A stretch of DNA of 64,000 bases from Bacteroidaceae bacterium (lineage in GTDB: Bacteria > Bacteroidota > Bacteroidia > Bacteroidales > Bacteroidaceae): positions 220,781-284,780 of the forward strand of contig JAKSJD010000003.1 in assembly GCA_024398435.1 (NCBI GenBank), in the 5' to 3' direction. Shown piece after piece: positions 33,536 through 43,615 of this stretch (its first letter is position 1; every line of letters begins with the position of its first letter). The notes beneath the pieces are model-generated. The model had not been told where the DNA came from. It saw nothing but the letters and a program-made list of their open reading frames with translations, and searched no databases. A program made the translations under genes and the position numbers.

Positions 33536-33553
33536 TTTGTAGTGAGTGGAAAA

Positions 33554-34228
33554 TTATGCTTCCTTCTCTTCGCCTACCATCTTCCAGATACCAGCTGCGA
33601 TAACTGCACCGATGAATGGACCTACGATGAACACCCAAATTTGTTCGAGAGCTGCACCACCTTCGAAAATTGCTGGAGCAATTGAACGAGCTGGGTTAAC
33701 TGAAGTACCAGTGTAGTGGATACCTACGAGGTGGATGAGGATGAGTGAGAGACCGATTGCAAGACCTGCGAAATTGCCAGCACCCTTCTTTGCATCTGTA
33801 GTACCGAGAACTACAAGAACGAAGATAGCTGTAAGAACGATTTCAGCGATAAGACCGTTTACTACTGTACCTGAGCAAGCGTTAGCACCTGTCTTTGTGC
33901 CTTCAGCGAGTTCTGGAGAAGTTGCAACGAGTGCATAAAGAATTGCGCTACCAATGAAAGCACCGATAACCTGGAAAAGCATATACATACCTGCATCCTT
34001 GCCACTGATACGCTTTGTGAGAAGGCATCCGAGTGTGATAGCTGGGTTAATGTGGCAACCACTGACACCTCCGATAGTGTAAGCCATTGCTACAACTGCA
34101 AGACCGAATGCGAATGCAGTACCTACGACAGATGCAACATCAACACCACAATTAAGACTTACTGCTGTTCCGCAGCCTAAGAGTACGAGTACCATTGTAC
34201 CCACCATTTCTGCTAAATACTTTTTCAT
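33554..34228 (-). CDS. aqpZ: Aquaporin Z
   Basis: A 224-residue MIP-family channel with six membrane segments and two half-helix NPA motifs, CHINPAITLG near residue 60 and GTSVNPARSIAPAI near 177. The Arg after the second NPA and the His in ILIHLVGIHYTG (about 165) fit a water-selective AqpZ-type filter. The start MKKYLAEMVGTMVLVLLGCG is typical. It sits in the inner membrane and conducts water. Not linked functionally to its neighbours. Confidence 0.95.
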   Translation of the reverse strand: MKKYLAEMVGTMVLVLLGCGTAVSLNCGVDVASVVGTAFAFGLAVVAMAYTIGGVSGCHINPAITLGCLLTKRISGKDAGMYMLFQVIGAFIGSAILYALVATSPELAEGTKTGANACSGTVVNGLIAEIVLTAIFVLVVLGTTDAKKGAGNFAGLAIGLSLILIHLVGIHYTGTSVNPARSIAPAIFEGGAALEQIWVFIVGPFIGAVIAAGIWKMVGEEKEA

Positions 34229-34283
34229 AAATAATTAATAATTTAATTGTTAAACAATAATTTAATTGAATCTATTTGTTTGA

Positions 34284-37200
34284 TTATTTGATTACGAACT
34301 TACATGAACATACATCTCCGTCCTCGTTCTTGACCTTAGCCACATAAATGCCAGTTGGCAGATTGCCTACATAAGAAGTGGCATGACCTGCATGGAGATC
34401 GAGGGCATCAGTCTTGCATATCTGACCAACAGAAGTAAATACTTGGAGTTGAGCACTTGTACCTTCCTCGCTCTTTACGATGATATTGCCACCATCATAC
34501 ATTATACGCATACCACCATTGTGGGCAATGAGAGTACTGATACCGGCATCGATAGGAGTGTGTTCCCATTCCTGAACTTGAACAGTATCGGCACTTGTGA
34601 TAGTGTTGTTGTCGCCAATAGTTGGCTTGAACATTGCATATACGTTTGCATTGCCGTCAGGATAGCGACCTACAGACATTGTTCCTTCGTGGGCATCATA
34701 TTTCAATGTGTCAGCCCATGCGTTGTTCTCTTCTGTGATGGCAACGAATCCTCCTTCTGCTGCTAACTTGAATGAAGTATGAACCTGTGACAGAGGGTCG
34801 AGTTTGTCGCACCATACAACGAGGAATCCGTGAGCAGGGATGACTGTGTTGTAGTCGTCGCTTGCAGGAATCTGATATTTCTGTGGCTTTTCGATATTGT
34901 CGGTAACATACATACCAGCTACATCGATTGACTCGTCCTGAGTGTTGTAGAGTTCAATCCAGTCGTTCTTCTTATAGTATTCGTTTACATAGATGCTGTT
35001 GGCAGCACTTACCTCATTTATCATTACTGGCTTTGTGCCTTGTGCAAGGAGTTCTTCTTCAGAATACTCTTCGAATACGGCAGTGTAGTGATGGTTTCCA
35101 CGTGAAGGCATCTCGAATTCTGCATCTGTGCTTACGAAGTCGATATCACCCGAAATTTCCTTTTCGCGTTCACAAGATAATGAACAATCCCACCAAATAT
35201 CAGAAGATGTACCATTACAGTTGTGTACTTCAACAGCTATGATGTTTGTACCTTTCTTCAAGATAGAAGGGTCGATTGTAATGGTGCTTGAATATGGATT
35301 GTCGCCTTCATACCATCCACCATTATGGTCTTCTGTAGTAGTTGAGAAGTTGTCGCCATCATATAGATGGTAGATACCAACTTGCTGACCGTTGATGTAG
35401 ATAATCATACCGTCGTCAACATTGTAGTTGAGTGTAAATACATCGGTTTCCTTTGGAGCGTCGCTGAGAGTGAACTTCTTACGGAAATAGTATGTAGGGC
35501 GTTTGTTGTTTCTGTCGGTACCCCAATCGAGTTGGGTTGTTGCATTCGACATTGGTTTGCCTGCATTGCCATAACCGAATGGAGCATTGCCAGTCTTCCA
35601 ATTTGGTTCGCTGTAGCTGCTTGATTTCCAGTTGGCATTGTCGAGAGAACCGATATCATAATATGACCAGCTGCTCTCCATACCGAAGATGTCGATATAT
35701 TCTTTTCCATCTGATTCTTCGTCAATCCATCCGAGGAACTTGTAACCGGCAGGAGCCTGAGCTGTGAGGGTTACAGGAGCGAAGAGATAGCCATCGAACT
35801 TAGCTTTAGGAACTTCTATGCCATTGATTTGAAGTTGTGCACCTTCTGCTGTGCTGTTAATTGTAACTGCCTGAGTCTCCACATTGCTAAGTCCGAAAGT
35901 ACCATAGTCCTTCAGAGCTTTAGTCATATTGCTCTTGAAGTTGCCTGTGACTGCATTGATGATTCCTTGAGCAAAACTTCTACCGTTGCCCCAAGGGGAG
36001 TGGCCTTCCCATGAAAGGGCAGTCTCGATGTTGGCAGCCATGCTGTTGACGATATCAGCTATTTCGTCGGCATCGCGGAATACGCAGCCACCTACGATGC
36101 AATATGTGTCGATAAACTTCTTCTTGAATTCTTCGTTCTGGAGCATATTGAGGAAGATGGTTACCATCTCAACTTCTGCTGTTATTGAAGAACCACCATA
36201 TTCTGGACGACCATAGAATGTGCATGATCTCTTGCCTTCGAAATCGCGGAATATGTTGTTGCCAGAGCGATCGACACAGTTGTCGAGGTCGAATACCATG
36301 AACTTGAACTTACCGTTGTTTCGGTCGCGGAAAGCCTTCATGTTGTTGTGTGGCCAATCCCAGTCGTTGAGGAAGAACTTGTATGCCATATAGTTGGTGT
36401 AGTCGTCGATATCAACTACATCACATATTTGCTTGTAAATGTCAGGATCGTCGGCATTCTTTGCAAGTTCGTACCAGTGTTCGAATGCTTCGCGAGTTCC
36501 GTCTTTCTGTACGTATCCAGAGTCGACACTCATTTCGAATGCATCGATTTCGCCCATGTCGATACCATAATTTGCGTAACCGTAGTGCTTGTTGCTTGGT
36601 TCGCGCAAGTTGAGCATAGCGAGATATTTGCCGTTGATGAATACGTGAGAAGGACGATACGACTGAAGGTTAAGCTTAAAACCAGAAATGCGTGCAATCT
36701 CCTGAAGTGCTGCATCCTTGAGTCGTGTCTGGTTGTATTCGTCGTTACCACCGTTGCGGAGCAGCAATACCTTATTCCTATTGTAAGGTTTGTCAGGGAA
36801 GAATGTGTATGGCATTTCGTTGATTTCGTATTCCTTGCCAGCCTTGAGCTTGAATGAACGAGGTTCGTACTTGCGGCTCCAGCCACCACTGATGCAGTAA
36901 CTGATTTCCTGACTGAATACATCTCCGTCTTCTGTAATGAATTCGAAGTTGCCTGGACGGTCCCATTCCATGTTGAAGTTACGTTTCGTATAGTCTTGGT
37001 TTGCTGTCTTTCCGTTCGAACCAGATACGTAGATACCGATGGTGTTGTCGTAGAGGTTCTTTGGATCTGTCACCAATGAAACGATAGGGAGGTAGTAGTC
37101 GCGGTCTTGATATATATATGAACGAGTGACTACCTTGCTTGGAAGATAACCATCCTTGAAGAGACGGAAACGATATACTGTGCTGCCGGTTACGGTGAAC

Positions 37201-38747
37201 AAACCGTCACGACTTGCAGCACTGTTTTCGAGTGTTGGGGTAGTACCGTCTGTAGTGTAGCGAAGAGTTGCTCCCGATGGAATGTTGACACAAACCTGAA
37301 GACTTCCAGTGAAGAGTTGTGAGTTTTTGTCTACTACAGGTTCGTCGAGACGCTCATCGGCGAATGTGCTTCCGTTGTTAGTTGCAGTTAGGGTAGGAGT
37401 GGATGTATATCCCCATTCGTTGCCTCCATCTGTTGTTCTGGCCCATGCCACTCGCATCATAGATGCAGGATATTCCTGAGATGCAATGAGTTCGCCCTTA
37501 TTGTTAGAAATGTAGATTGTACCTCCATCGCAATCGAGATCCATATCCACCTGTGTGTTTGTCCAGTTTTCTCCTACGTCCTTTCTTGTGTCGGCATTGC
37601 CAAACCAGAGAGTTAGAAATCCGTGAGCAGGGATAGCACCAACCTTTGATACGAGGAGAGTCTTCTTCAGATTGTTAGGGTCGTCGCTGACATAGTAGCC
37701 TCCCATGTTGGCAGAAGTGTTGGTTGGGTTATAGAGTTCTACCCATCCGCTATAGTTCCAAGAAGGGTCGATAAACATATCCACGTTGGCTGGCATGATT
37801 TCGTTGATTATAAGCGACTCGGCTGTAGCTCCATGATTGGATACGGTTACGGTGCATGAAGCCATCTTTTCCGAACCATCTGTAGAAAATACGATAATTT
37901 CGGCTTCACCTTCTCCGACAGCTGTTACCAAACCGTTGTTGTCGACTTTCACAACTGATTCGTCGGAACTTTCCCAAGAGAGTTTCTGGATTGTTGCGTT
38001 TGAAGGAAGGATGATGGGTTTGAGCTGCTTGGTCTCGAACAGTCCCATATCGAAACTCTGTTCCTTGAATGATATGGAGTTGATATATATTATCTGTCCA
38101 TAGAATTCGAGTTTCCAGTTGTCGCAACACATCCAGTCGTTTCCGATAGTCTGACTCTTGCGTACACCAATGGTGAGATTGCCATCATCGCCTACTTCTA
38201 CAGTCAGTTCGTTGTGGTAGTAGCCAGCTTCAAACCAATAGTAAGCTCCTTCCATGTTGTTAGGAATATATTTGGCACTGCCGCCTTCCCACCAATTGCC
38301 ACCGACTTGTGAAGTACCGCCTCCGAGTGATTGTTCGAGAGCTGCGCTTGAAGCGAGGGCAATGGCTGTCTGTTTGTCTTCTATTCCCGAAGTGGCATAG
38401 AGATAAGCTCGCTGGTTGTCGGACAAATCATTATTGTTGAAATGGTTGTAGTCGGAACCAGAATCTCCTGCACGATAGAATGCACTGAGACTCAAACGGT
38501 AGATGCCGGCAGTCAGTCCTGACAAATCCTGGTATGTATCGAATGTCTTGCTGTAGTGTTCCGCATTTTCCATGGGGTTAGCACTTCCGAATGAAGTTCC
38601 ATACCATCCGGTTCTTAAGTCGTTACCTTCGAAGCGTGGATTGGTAATAAAATTATCTGTTACATCTATCCATCCTTTCTGTGCAGAAATTGGATTAGAA
38701 GCAAATAGCATTGATGCTATTACGATAATGCTCGTAAGTTTTTTCAT
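34284..38747 (-). CDS. Giant secreted CotH-kinase protein with lamin-tail, Ig-like and C-terminal sorting-like domains
   Basis: A 1487-residue protein with a signal peptide (residues 1-22, cleavage near ISAQ). Order: jelly-roll/CBM-like region about 30-215; Big-2 Ig-like about 230-305 (GLVTAVGEGEAEIIVFS); lamin-tail domain about 310-430 (LIINEIMPANVD, GWVELYNPT); chitobiase-type C-terminal domain about 470-545 (LRYTTDGTTPTLENS); CotH kinase about 560-900 with NDWDWPHNNMKAFRD and FMVFDLDNCVDRSG near 820; another beta-rich region; second lamin-tail about 1195-1320 (VMINEVSAANS); and a C-terminal module of about 75 residues (LPTGIYVAKVKNEDGD, CKFVIK) like type IX sorting domains. CotH proteins phosphorylate partner proteins. 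Target unknown. Confidence 0.88.
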   Translation of the reverse strand: MKKLTSIIVIASMLFASNPISAQKGWIDVTDNFITNPRFEGNDLRTGWYGTSFGSANPMENAEHYSKTFDTYQDLSGLTAGIYRLSLSAFYRAGDSGSDYNHFNNNDLSDNQRAYLYATSGIEDKQTAIALASSAALEQSLGGGTSQVGGNWWEGGSAKYIPNNMEGAYYWFEAGYYHNELTVEVGDDGNLTIGVRKSQTIGNDWMCCDNWKLEFYGQIIYINSISFKEQSFDMGLFETKQLKPIILPSNATIQKLSWESSDESVVKVDNNGLVTAVGEGEAEIIVFSTDGSEKMASCTVTVSNHGATAESLIINEIMPANVDMFIDPSWNYSGWVELYNPTNTSANMGGYYVSDDPNNLKKTLLVSKVGAIPAHGFLTLWFGNADTRKDVGENWTNTQVDMDLDCDGGTIYISNNKGELIASQEYPASMMRVAWARTTDGGNEWGYTSTPTLTATNNGSTFADERLDEPVVDKNSQLFTGSLQVCVNIPSGATLRYTTDGTTPTLENSAASRDGLFTVTGSTVYRFRLFKDGYLPSKVVTRSYIYQDRDYYLPIVSLVTDPKNLYDNTIGIYVSGSNGKTANQDYTKRNFNMEWDRPGNFEFITEDGDVFSQEISYCISGGWSRKYEPRSFKLKAGKEYEINEMPYTFFPDKPYNRNKVLLLRNGGNDEYNQTRLKDAALQEIARISGFKLNLQSYRPSHVFINGKYLAMLNLREPSNKHYGYANYGIDMGEIDAFEMSVDSGYVQKDGTREAFEHWYELAKNADDPDIYKQICDVVDIDDYTNYMAYKFFLNDWDWPHNNMKAFRDRNNGKFKFMVFDLDNCVDRSGNNIFRDFEGKRSCTFYGRPEYGGSSITAEVEMVTIFLNMLQNEEFKKKFIDTYCIVGGCVFRDADEIADIVNSMAANIETALSWEGHSPWGNGRSFAQGIINAVTGNFKSNMTKALKDYGTFGLSNVETQAVTINSTAEGAQLQINGIEVPKAKFDGYLFAPVTLTAQAPAGYKFLGWIDEESDGKEYIDIFGMESSWSYYDIGSLDNANWKSSSYSEPNWKTGNAPFGYGNAGKPMSNATTQLDWGTDRNNKRPTYYFRKKFTLSDAPKETDVFTLNYNVDDGMIIYINGQQVGIYHLYDGDNFSTTTEDHNGGWYEGDNPYSSTITIDPSILKKGTNIIAVEVHNCNGTSSDIWWDCSLSCEREKEISGDIDFVSTDAEFEMPSRGNHHYTAVFEEYSEEELLAQGTKPVMINEVSAANSIYVNEYYKKNDWIELYNTQDESIDVAGMYVTDNIEKPQKYQIPASDDYNTVIPAHGFLVVWCDKLDPLSQVHTSFKLAAEGGFVAITEENNAWADTLKYDAHEGTMSVGRYPDGNANVYAMFKPTIGDNNTITSADTVQVQEWEHTPIDAGISTLIAHNGGMRIMYDGGNIIVKSEEGTSAQLQVFTSVGQICKTDALDLHAGHATSYVGNLPTGIYVAKVKNEDGDVCSCKFVIK

Positions 38748-38820
38748 AATTGGTATAGTATCGTTTTTTTTGTCTATTATCTGTACTTGTTTTATGGAAT
38801 TTGATTAGTATTCCAAAGGG

Positions 38821-38828
38821 CAAAGATA
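38821..38828 (-). promoter_or_regulatory. Bacteroidota -7 box of the CotH-protein gene
   Basis: The minus strand reads TATCTTTG 73 nt before the start codon. A -33 TTG lies about 23 nt upstream, slightly beyond the usual spacing. The rest of 38748-39026 is AT-rich with no gene. Confidence 0.6.
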
Positions 38829-39026
38829 ATAAAATAAAAACAATTAGTCGACAACATATTCTAAATATTTGCTCGATTCTGCTGTTTTTTGGCTGTTAAT
38901 ACATTATTTTTATTTTAAATCATAATTAATAATAATGTGTAGGATGTTTTTTATGGCTTTAGATAAATGCCCCAAACTAAATTAGGGTATCAAGAAAATC
39001 ATATTATGAGCAAGATGAACGATTGG

Positions 39027-40460
39027 TTATTTGTTGATTACTCGCTTTGCCCCTACATATCGTCGGATATAGTAGGCAGAAGTGGCGAAATCATCGATTG
39101 CGATACCTTTGGATGTGGAAGCGTGGATGAACTTGAAACTACCCGTTTTCTTGTCGACACTATATACGATTCCTACGTGTCCTACACCTCTGACGGATGA
39201 ACGTGTGAAGAATACTAAATCGCCTGGTCGGAGGTTGTCTTTGTCGACAGTCGTCCCCATCGTGTATTGCTCGGCTGCAGTGCGTTTCAGCGTGATTCCC
39301 ATCTTGCCGAATACATAACTCGTGAAACCAGAACAATCGAATGTGGCAGGTCCGGTGCTTCCCATTCTGTATGGCTTTCCCTTGTGTCGTTCAGCTTCTT
39401 TCAAGAGTCGGAGAGCGAAGGCATAAGCTGTCTCTGATGTTGATGTTATGTTGCCATTGTCTTCAATCTTCAGTTCGGTTTTTGGAAATTGCCTAAGTGT
39501 TTGACTCTTAATGATTTTGACAGCTTCGAGAGTTGGGTCGGCTTTAGGTCCAGATGCGTTGGTTTGCTTGTACGAAACGATTTTTCCGCTCTCAAACGTA
39601 CCATCGGCATAGAGGTTGGTTTCGATTATAGGGGCAGCACCCAATTCGCCCGTATAGCTCACTCCATAAGGTGTGCAGAAGTTGCCGAGGCCATAGATGA
39701 TGAGTCGGTCCTTATAGAGTTCGATAGGTTGGGGTAGGTTGTATCCGTTTCCATAGACGATGTCGGCTCCGGCATCGATGCAGGTATGGGCGAAAATGTG
39801 GGCATTGTTCATGTAGGCATCCTTGTTTGGACGTGTGGCAGTGGCTGTATGGATGGCCGAATTGTTGCCGTCGAAGCTGAATGCCACTACAACGATGTCG
39901 CACTTATCGTCGAGTCCGGCAACGACTTTGCGGATGGTTGTGGAATCAGCCATCGAAGGGGCATGAACCGAAGAACCGAAGGCTACGAAACCATATGTCA
40001 GTCCATTTCTTTCAAAGATGGTATAGTCCTTTAATGCCTTGATTCCGGCATATTCCATACCGTTTTCCTTCATTACGTTTATGGTGCCTTGAATACCCTC
40101 GATTCCGAAGTCGGAAACGTGGCTGTTGGCGAGGTTCAAGGCAGTGAATCCTGATTTGGCGATGGCCGAACCATATGCCTCCGACATACGTATAAGTTTG
40201 TGGCTGCCAACGAGATTCGCTCTGTTTGGAGTTCCGGCCACATCGATGAAGACGGTACCTAGAGTTGAGAATGTTGCTGTGGATGATTGCAGTTCGGATG
40301 CTACGTTGCTGAAGAGTTTCGAGGCATCTATTTCGGGTTGGTTTTTGACTGAGTAATTATTGCCGACATTGATTTCTCCGGTAAACAATAGGTGCGCTCT
40401 TTCCTGTGAGAAAGAACATAATGATACCAAGGATAATATTAATGTTGTGACGAATCTCAA
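39027..40460 (-). CDS. CapA-like (degenerate) domain fused to NlpC/P60 endopeptidase
   Basis: A 477-residue secreted protein with signal peptide MRFVTTLILSLVSLCSFSQ. Residues about 22-300 have the poly-gamma-glutamate CapA/metallophosphatase layout, but the metal sites look changed: LLFTGEINVG for the usual GDI, NLANSHVSDFG for NNH, and GADIVYGNGYNLPQPIELYK where the family has HHPH. Residues about 345-470 form an NlpC/P60 domain with catalytic Cys in TFDCSGFTSYVF, His in GVGHVGIVYS and a third polar residue near HASTSKG. It probably cleaves peptidoglycan stems in the periplasm, with the CapA part as a binding scaffold. Confidence 0.87.
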   Translation of the reverse strand: MRFVTTLILSLVSLCSFSQERAHLLFTGEINVGNNYSVKNQPEIDASKLFSNVASELQSSTATFSTLGTVFIDVAGTPNRANLVGSHKLIRMSEAYGSAIAKSGFTALNLANSHVSDFGIEGIQGTINVMKENGMEYAGIKALKDYTIFERNGLTYGFVAFGSSVHAPSMADSTTIRKVVAGLDDKCDIVVVAFSFDGNNSAIHTATATRPNKDAYMNNAHIFAHTCIDAGADIVYGNGYNLPQPIELYKDRLIIYGLGNFCTPYGVSYTGELGAAPIIETNLYADGTFESGKIVSYKQTNASGPKADPTLEAVKIIKSQTLRQFPKTELKIEDNGNITSTSETAYAFALRLLKEAERHKGKPYRMGSTGPATFDCSGFTSYVFGKMGITLKRTAAEQYTMGTTVDKDNLRPGDLVFFTRSSVRGVGHVGIVYSVDKKTGSFKFIHASTSKGIAIDDFATSAYYIRRYVGAKRVINK

Positions 40461-40485
40461 TCTTAATTCTTTTTGTAAAAGCGTG

Positions 40486-40493
40486 CAAAGATA
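40486..40493 (-). promoter_or_regulatory. Bacteroidota -7 box of the CapA-NlpC gene
   Basis: The minus strand reads TATCTTTG 26 nt before the start codon, with further T-rich sequence upstream. The -33 element is not clear. Confidence 0.6.
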
Positions 40494-40694
40494 CGAAAAT
40501 ATTCACAATTAGATGCAAACAATTAACAAATATTATGATTTCCCAACCTTTTATAGGTTGCATCTCTGCCTAACTGCCATTCTATGGAGGATGATGAGCA
40601 ATGTGGAATCTGCAAATATTGTAATTGTTTTCTCCATGATAACTTTTGTTGTTTTCGTTGCTTAAAAACTTATAATCTCTGGCTCTGAAATTAT

Positions 40695-40767
40695 AATTAT
40701 GTATATTGCGGTTAATAATTATGTCAATATTATTATTAATTATGTACATGATTAATATTAATTATGT
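40695..40767. promoter_or_regulatory. Array of four AATTATGT repeats spaced 21-22 bp
   Basis: AATTATGT starts at 40695, 40717, 40738 and 40760, spacings of 22, 21 and 22 bp, which is two DNA turns. The wider unit is about TTAATAATTATGTACA. It lies in the 660-bp gap between the divergent CapA-NlpC gene and the nqr operon. The phasing suggests a protein-binding array such as an operator. The rest of 40500-41030 is AT-rich without a gene. Confidence 0.65.
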
Positions 40768-41033
40768 ACAGTATTTTACTTTTAAACCTATTGAAAATAT
40801 AAAATGTTGCCATAGAAATGATAAAATCCATTTGGTTTCGTAGGGTTTTGATGATGATTGTACCGATATACTCTTCCTGAAAATGTGTGTTGTCCAGATG
40901 AATCAATGTGGTGGTAGAGTCAGGTTGCAGTCATTTCTTATTAATATATATAATATTGTATAGTCGGGTTGTCAATTCTTGTTTATCTGCATAAAAACCA
41001 CGGACAGCGAGTCAATTAATTTTCGATTCGTCG

Positions 41034-41063
41034 TTTGTAATTCGTAATTTTTTACTATCTTTG
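41034..41063 (+). promoter_or_regulatory. Promoter of the nqr operon
   Basis: TTTG at 41034-41037 and TATCTTTG at 41056-41063 with 18 nt between them. The nqrA ATG is 55 nt further on. Confidence 0.75.
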
Positions 41064-41118
41064 CACGATTATTTTCGGAACAATCAATATTAAATAATAA
41101 ATTATTTAACACAATTTT

Positions 41119-42453
41119 ATGGCGAATGTAATTAAATTATGTAAAGGCTTAGACATCAACCTTGCTGGTAAGGCTGCTGCCCAGGTTAGCGCTGTAAATG
41201 CATCAAAGGTTTACGGACTCGTGCCAGATGCGTTCTACGGAGTGAAGCCAAAGGTAGTGGTTAAGGAAGGCGACGTTGTCAAGGCCGGTGATGCTTTGTT
41301 TGTCGACAAACTGCATCCAGAAGTGAAGTTCGCTTCTCCAGTCAGCGGAAAGGTATCGCTAGTGGAAAGAGGCGATCGTCGCAAGGTTTTAAGCATTCAG
41401 GTAGAAGCCGATGCCGAGCAGCAGTATGCTGAATTCGGTAAGGGAGTTCCTGCAGACAAGGAACAGGTGAAGGCCGCACTCCTCGACAGCGGATTGTTCG
41501 GTTATTTCATGCAGCGTCCTTATGCAGTGACTGCAAACCCAGAGGATGAGCCAAAGGCTATCTTCGTTTCAGCTATTACCGACATGCCTCTCGCAGCAGA
41601 CTTTGAGTTTGTAGTCAAGGGTCAGGAAGCCGATTTCCAGACAGGTATTGATGCTCTCGCAAAGATTGCCAAGGTCTATCTCGGTGTGAAGCCAGGTAGT
41701 GCACTCGAAGGCACAAAGAATGCAGAAGTGACAGTATTCAAGGGTAAGTGCCCAGCAGGAAACGTAGGTGTTCAGATCAACCACGTCAATCCTGTCAACA
41801 AGGGTGAAGTTGTTTGGACTCTCGGAGCCGAGGAAGTTCTCTTCGTAGGTCGTTTGTTCAATAATGGTAAGGTTGACCTTACTCGTACGATTGCTGTGGC
41901 AGGTAGTGAGATTGATACTCCTTGCTATGTAAAGGCACTTGTAGGTGCAAAGCTCGCAGATGTATTAGGTTCAAAGGTAAAGAACGACGTGAAGGTTCGT
42001 CTTATCGACGGTAACCCACTCACAGGTGTGAAGACAAGTGCGGAGGCATTCCTCGGAGCTCACACAACAGAGGTTACAGCTATTCCAGAAGGCGACGATG
42101 CTGACGAGGCATTCGGTTGGATTCTTCCACGCTTCAATCAGTTCTCTGCAAGCCGTACATATTGCAGTTGGTTGTTCGGAAAGAAAGAATATAAGTGTGA
42201 TGCCCGCATCAAGGGTGGCCAGCGCCACATGATCATGTCGGGCGAATATGATTCAGTGTTCCCAATGGATATCTTCCCAGAGCAGTTGCTCAAGGCCATC
42301 GTTGCCGGCGACATCGACCGCATGGAAGCTCTCGGAATCTATGAGGTAGCACCTGAAGACTTCGCACTTTGTGAGTTTGTAGATTCTTCAAAGGTAGAAC
42401 TTCAGCGTATCGTACGCGAAGGTCTCGATATGTTAAGAAAGGAGAACAGTTAG
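41119..42453 (+). CDS. nqrA: Na+-translocating NADH:quinone reductase subunit A
   Basis: A 444-residue peripheral subunit of the Na+-NQR complex. MANVIKLCKGLDINLAGKAA is the usual N-terminus. GLVPDAFYGVKPKVVVKEGD and FASPVSGKVSLVERGDRRKV form the biotinyl-lipoyl-like region near residues 35-80. QRPYAVTANPEDEPKAIFVS lies near 135, and SWLFGKKEYKCDARIKGGQR near 350. NqrA sits on the cytoplasmic side next to NqrB and contributes to the quinone site. It is the first gene of a six-gene operon that couples NADH oxidation to Na+ export. One base separates it from nqrB. Confidence 0.97.
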   Translation: MANVIKLCKGLDINLAGKAAAQVSAVNASKVYGLVPDAFYGVKPKVVVKEGDVVKAGDALFVDKLHPEVKFASPVSGKVSLVERGDRRKVLSIQVEADAEQQYAEFGKGVPADKEQVKAALLDSGLFGYFMQRPYAVTANPEDEPKAIFVSAITDMPLAADFEFVVKGQEADFQTGIDALAKIAKVYLGVKPGSALEGTKNAEVTVFKGKCPAGNVGVQINHVNPVNKGEVVWTLGAEEVLFVGRLFNNGKVDLTRTIAVAGSEIDTPCYVKALVGAKLADVLGSKVKNDVKVRLIDGNPLTGVKTSAEAFLGAHTTEVTAIPEGDDADEAFGWILPRFNQFSASRTYCSWLFGKKEYKCDARIKGGQRHMIMSGEYDSVFPMDIFPEQLLKAIVAGDIDRMEALGIYEVAPEDFALCEFVDSSKVELQRIVREGLDMLRKENS

Positions 42454-42454
42454 T

Positions 42455-43615
42455 ATGAAGGCAATAAAGAAATATATCGACTCAAAGTTGAAGCCTCAGT
42501 TCGAAGGCGAAGGCAAGCTTCATGCTTTCCGTTCACTTTTTGATGGTTTCTACACCTTTATGTATGTCCCTAACGACACAGCAAAGGTGCGTGGAGCACA
42601 CATCCACGATGCAATCGATTCAAAGCGCATCATGTCGTTCGTTGTTATCGCATTGCTTCCATGTTTGCTCTTTGGTATGTATAATGTCGGTTTCCAGCAC
42701 TATCTCGCAATCGGTGAGGAAGCCAGCTTTATCACTACATTCCTTTATGGATGTGCAGCCGTACTTCCAAAGGTGGTTGTAAGTTATGTAGTAGGTCTCG
42801 GCATCGAGTTCACAGTGGCTCAATGGAAGAAGGAAGAGATTCAGGAAGGTTTCCTCGTATCAGGTATGCTCATTCCTCTCATCGTTCCAATCAACTGCCC
42901 ACTTTGGATCATTGCTGTCGCTACAGCATTTGCAGTAATCTTCGCAAAGGAAGTATTCGGTGGTACAGGTATGAATATCTTCAACGTAGCACTCGTTACT
43001 CGTGCATTCCTCTTCTTCTCTTATCCTACAATGATGAGCGGTGATAAGGTATGGGTCAATGGTGAATACTTGGATTGTATCAATGGTACAGTCGACGGCG
43101 TCAGTGCAGCTACTCCACTTGGAGAAATCGCAGCAGGCAACGACGTTACAACTCCATTCATCAACACGGTTACAGGTTTGATGCCAGGTTCAATCGGTGA
43201 AACAAGCGTTATCGCTATCGCCCTTGGAGCCATCATCCTCCTTTGGTCAGGTGTTGCAAGTTGGAAGACCATGCTTTCAGTATTTGTAGGCGGTGGTGTC
43301 ATGGCATTCATCTTCAAGGATAGCCTTGCAGAGATTGGCAACTTCCAGTGGTGGGAGCATCTCACAGTCGGAGGTTTCTGCTTCGGTGCAGTCTTCATGG
43401 CAACCGACCCAGTCACAAGTGCTCGTACAGAGACAGGTAAGTGGATTTATGGTTTCCTCATTGGATGCGTTGCAATGCTTGTTCGTACACTCAACCCTGG
43501 TTTCCCAGAGGGTATGATGCTTGCAATCCTTCTCATGAACGTCTTTGCTCCACTCATCGACTATTGTGTTGTTCAAAGCAATATTAACAAGCGTGCAAAG
43601 CGCATTAAAGCATAA
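42455..43615 (+). CDS. nqrB: Na+-translocating NADH:quinone reductase subunit B
   Basis: A 386-residue membrane subunit with about ten membrane segments. DGVSAATPLG near residue 215 is the site of covalent FMN attachment through the Thr, here with Ala instead of Gly before AT. GTGMNIFNVALVTRAFLFFS near 172 and VFMATDPVTSARTETGKWIY near 310 are conserved. An N-terminal cytoplasmic stretch of about 55 residues contacts NqrA. NqrB carries flavin and riboflavin and much of the Na+ path. The nqrC ATG follows 7 bp after the stop. Confidence 0.97.
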   Translation: MKAIKKYIDSKLKPQFEGEGKLHAFRSLFDGFYTFMYVPNDTAKVRGAHIHDAIDSKRIMSFVVIALLPCLLFGMYNVGFQHYLAIGEEASFITTFLYGCAAVLPKVVVSYVVGLGIEFTVAQWKKEEIQEGFLVSGMLIPLIVPINCPLWIIAVATAFAVIFAKEVFGGTGMNIFNVALVTRAFLFFSYPTMMSGDKVWVNGEYLDCINGTVDGVSAATPLGEIAAGNDVTTPFINTVTGLMPGSIGETSVIAIALGAIILLWSGVASWKTMLSVFVGGGVMAFIFKDSLAEIGNFQWWEHLTVGGFCFGAVFMATDPVTSARTETGKWIYGFLIGCVAMLVRTLNPGFPEGMMLAILLMNVFAPLIDYCVVQSNINKRAKRIKA

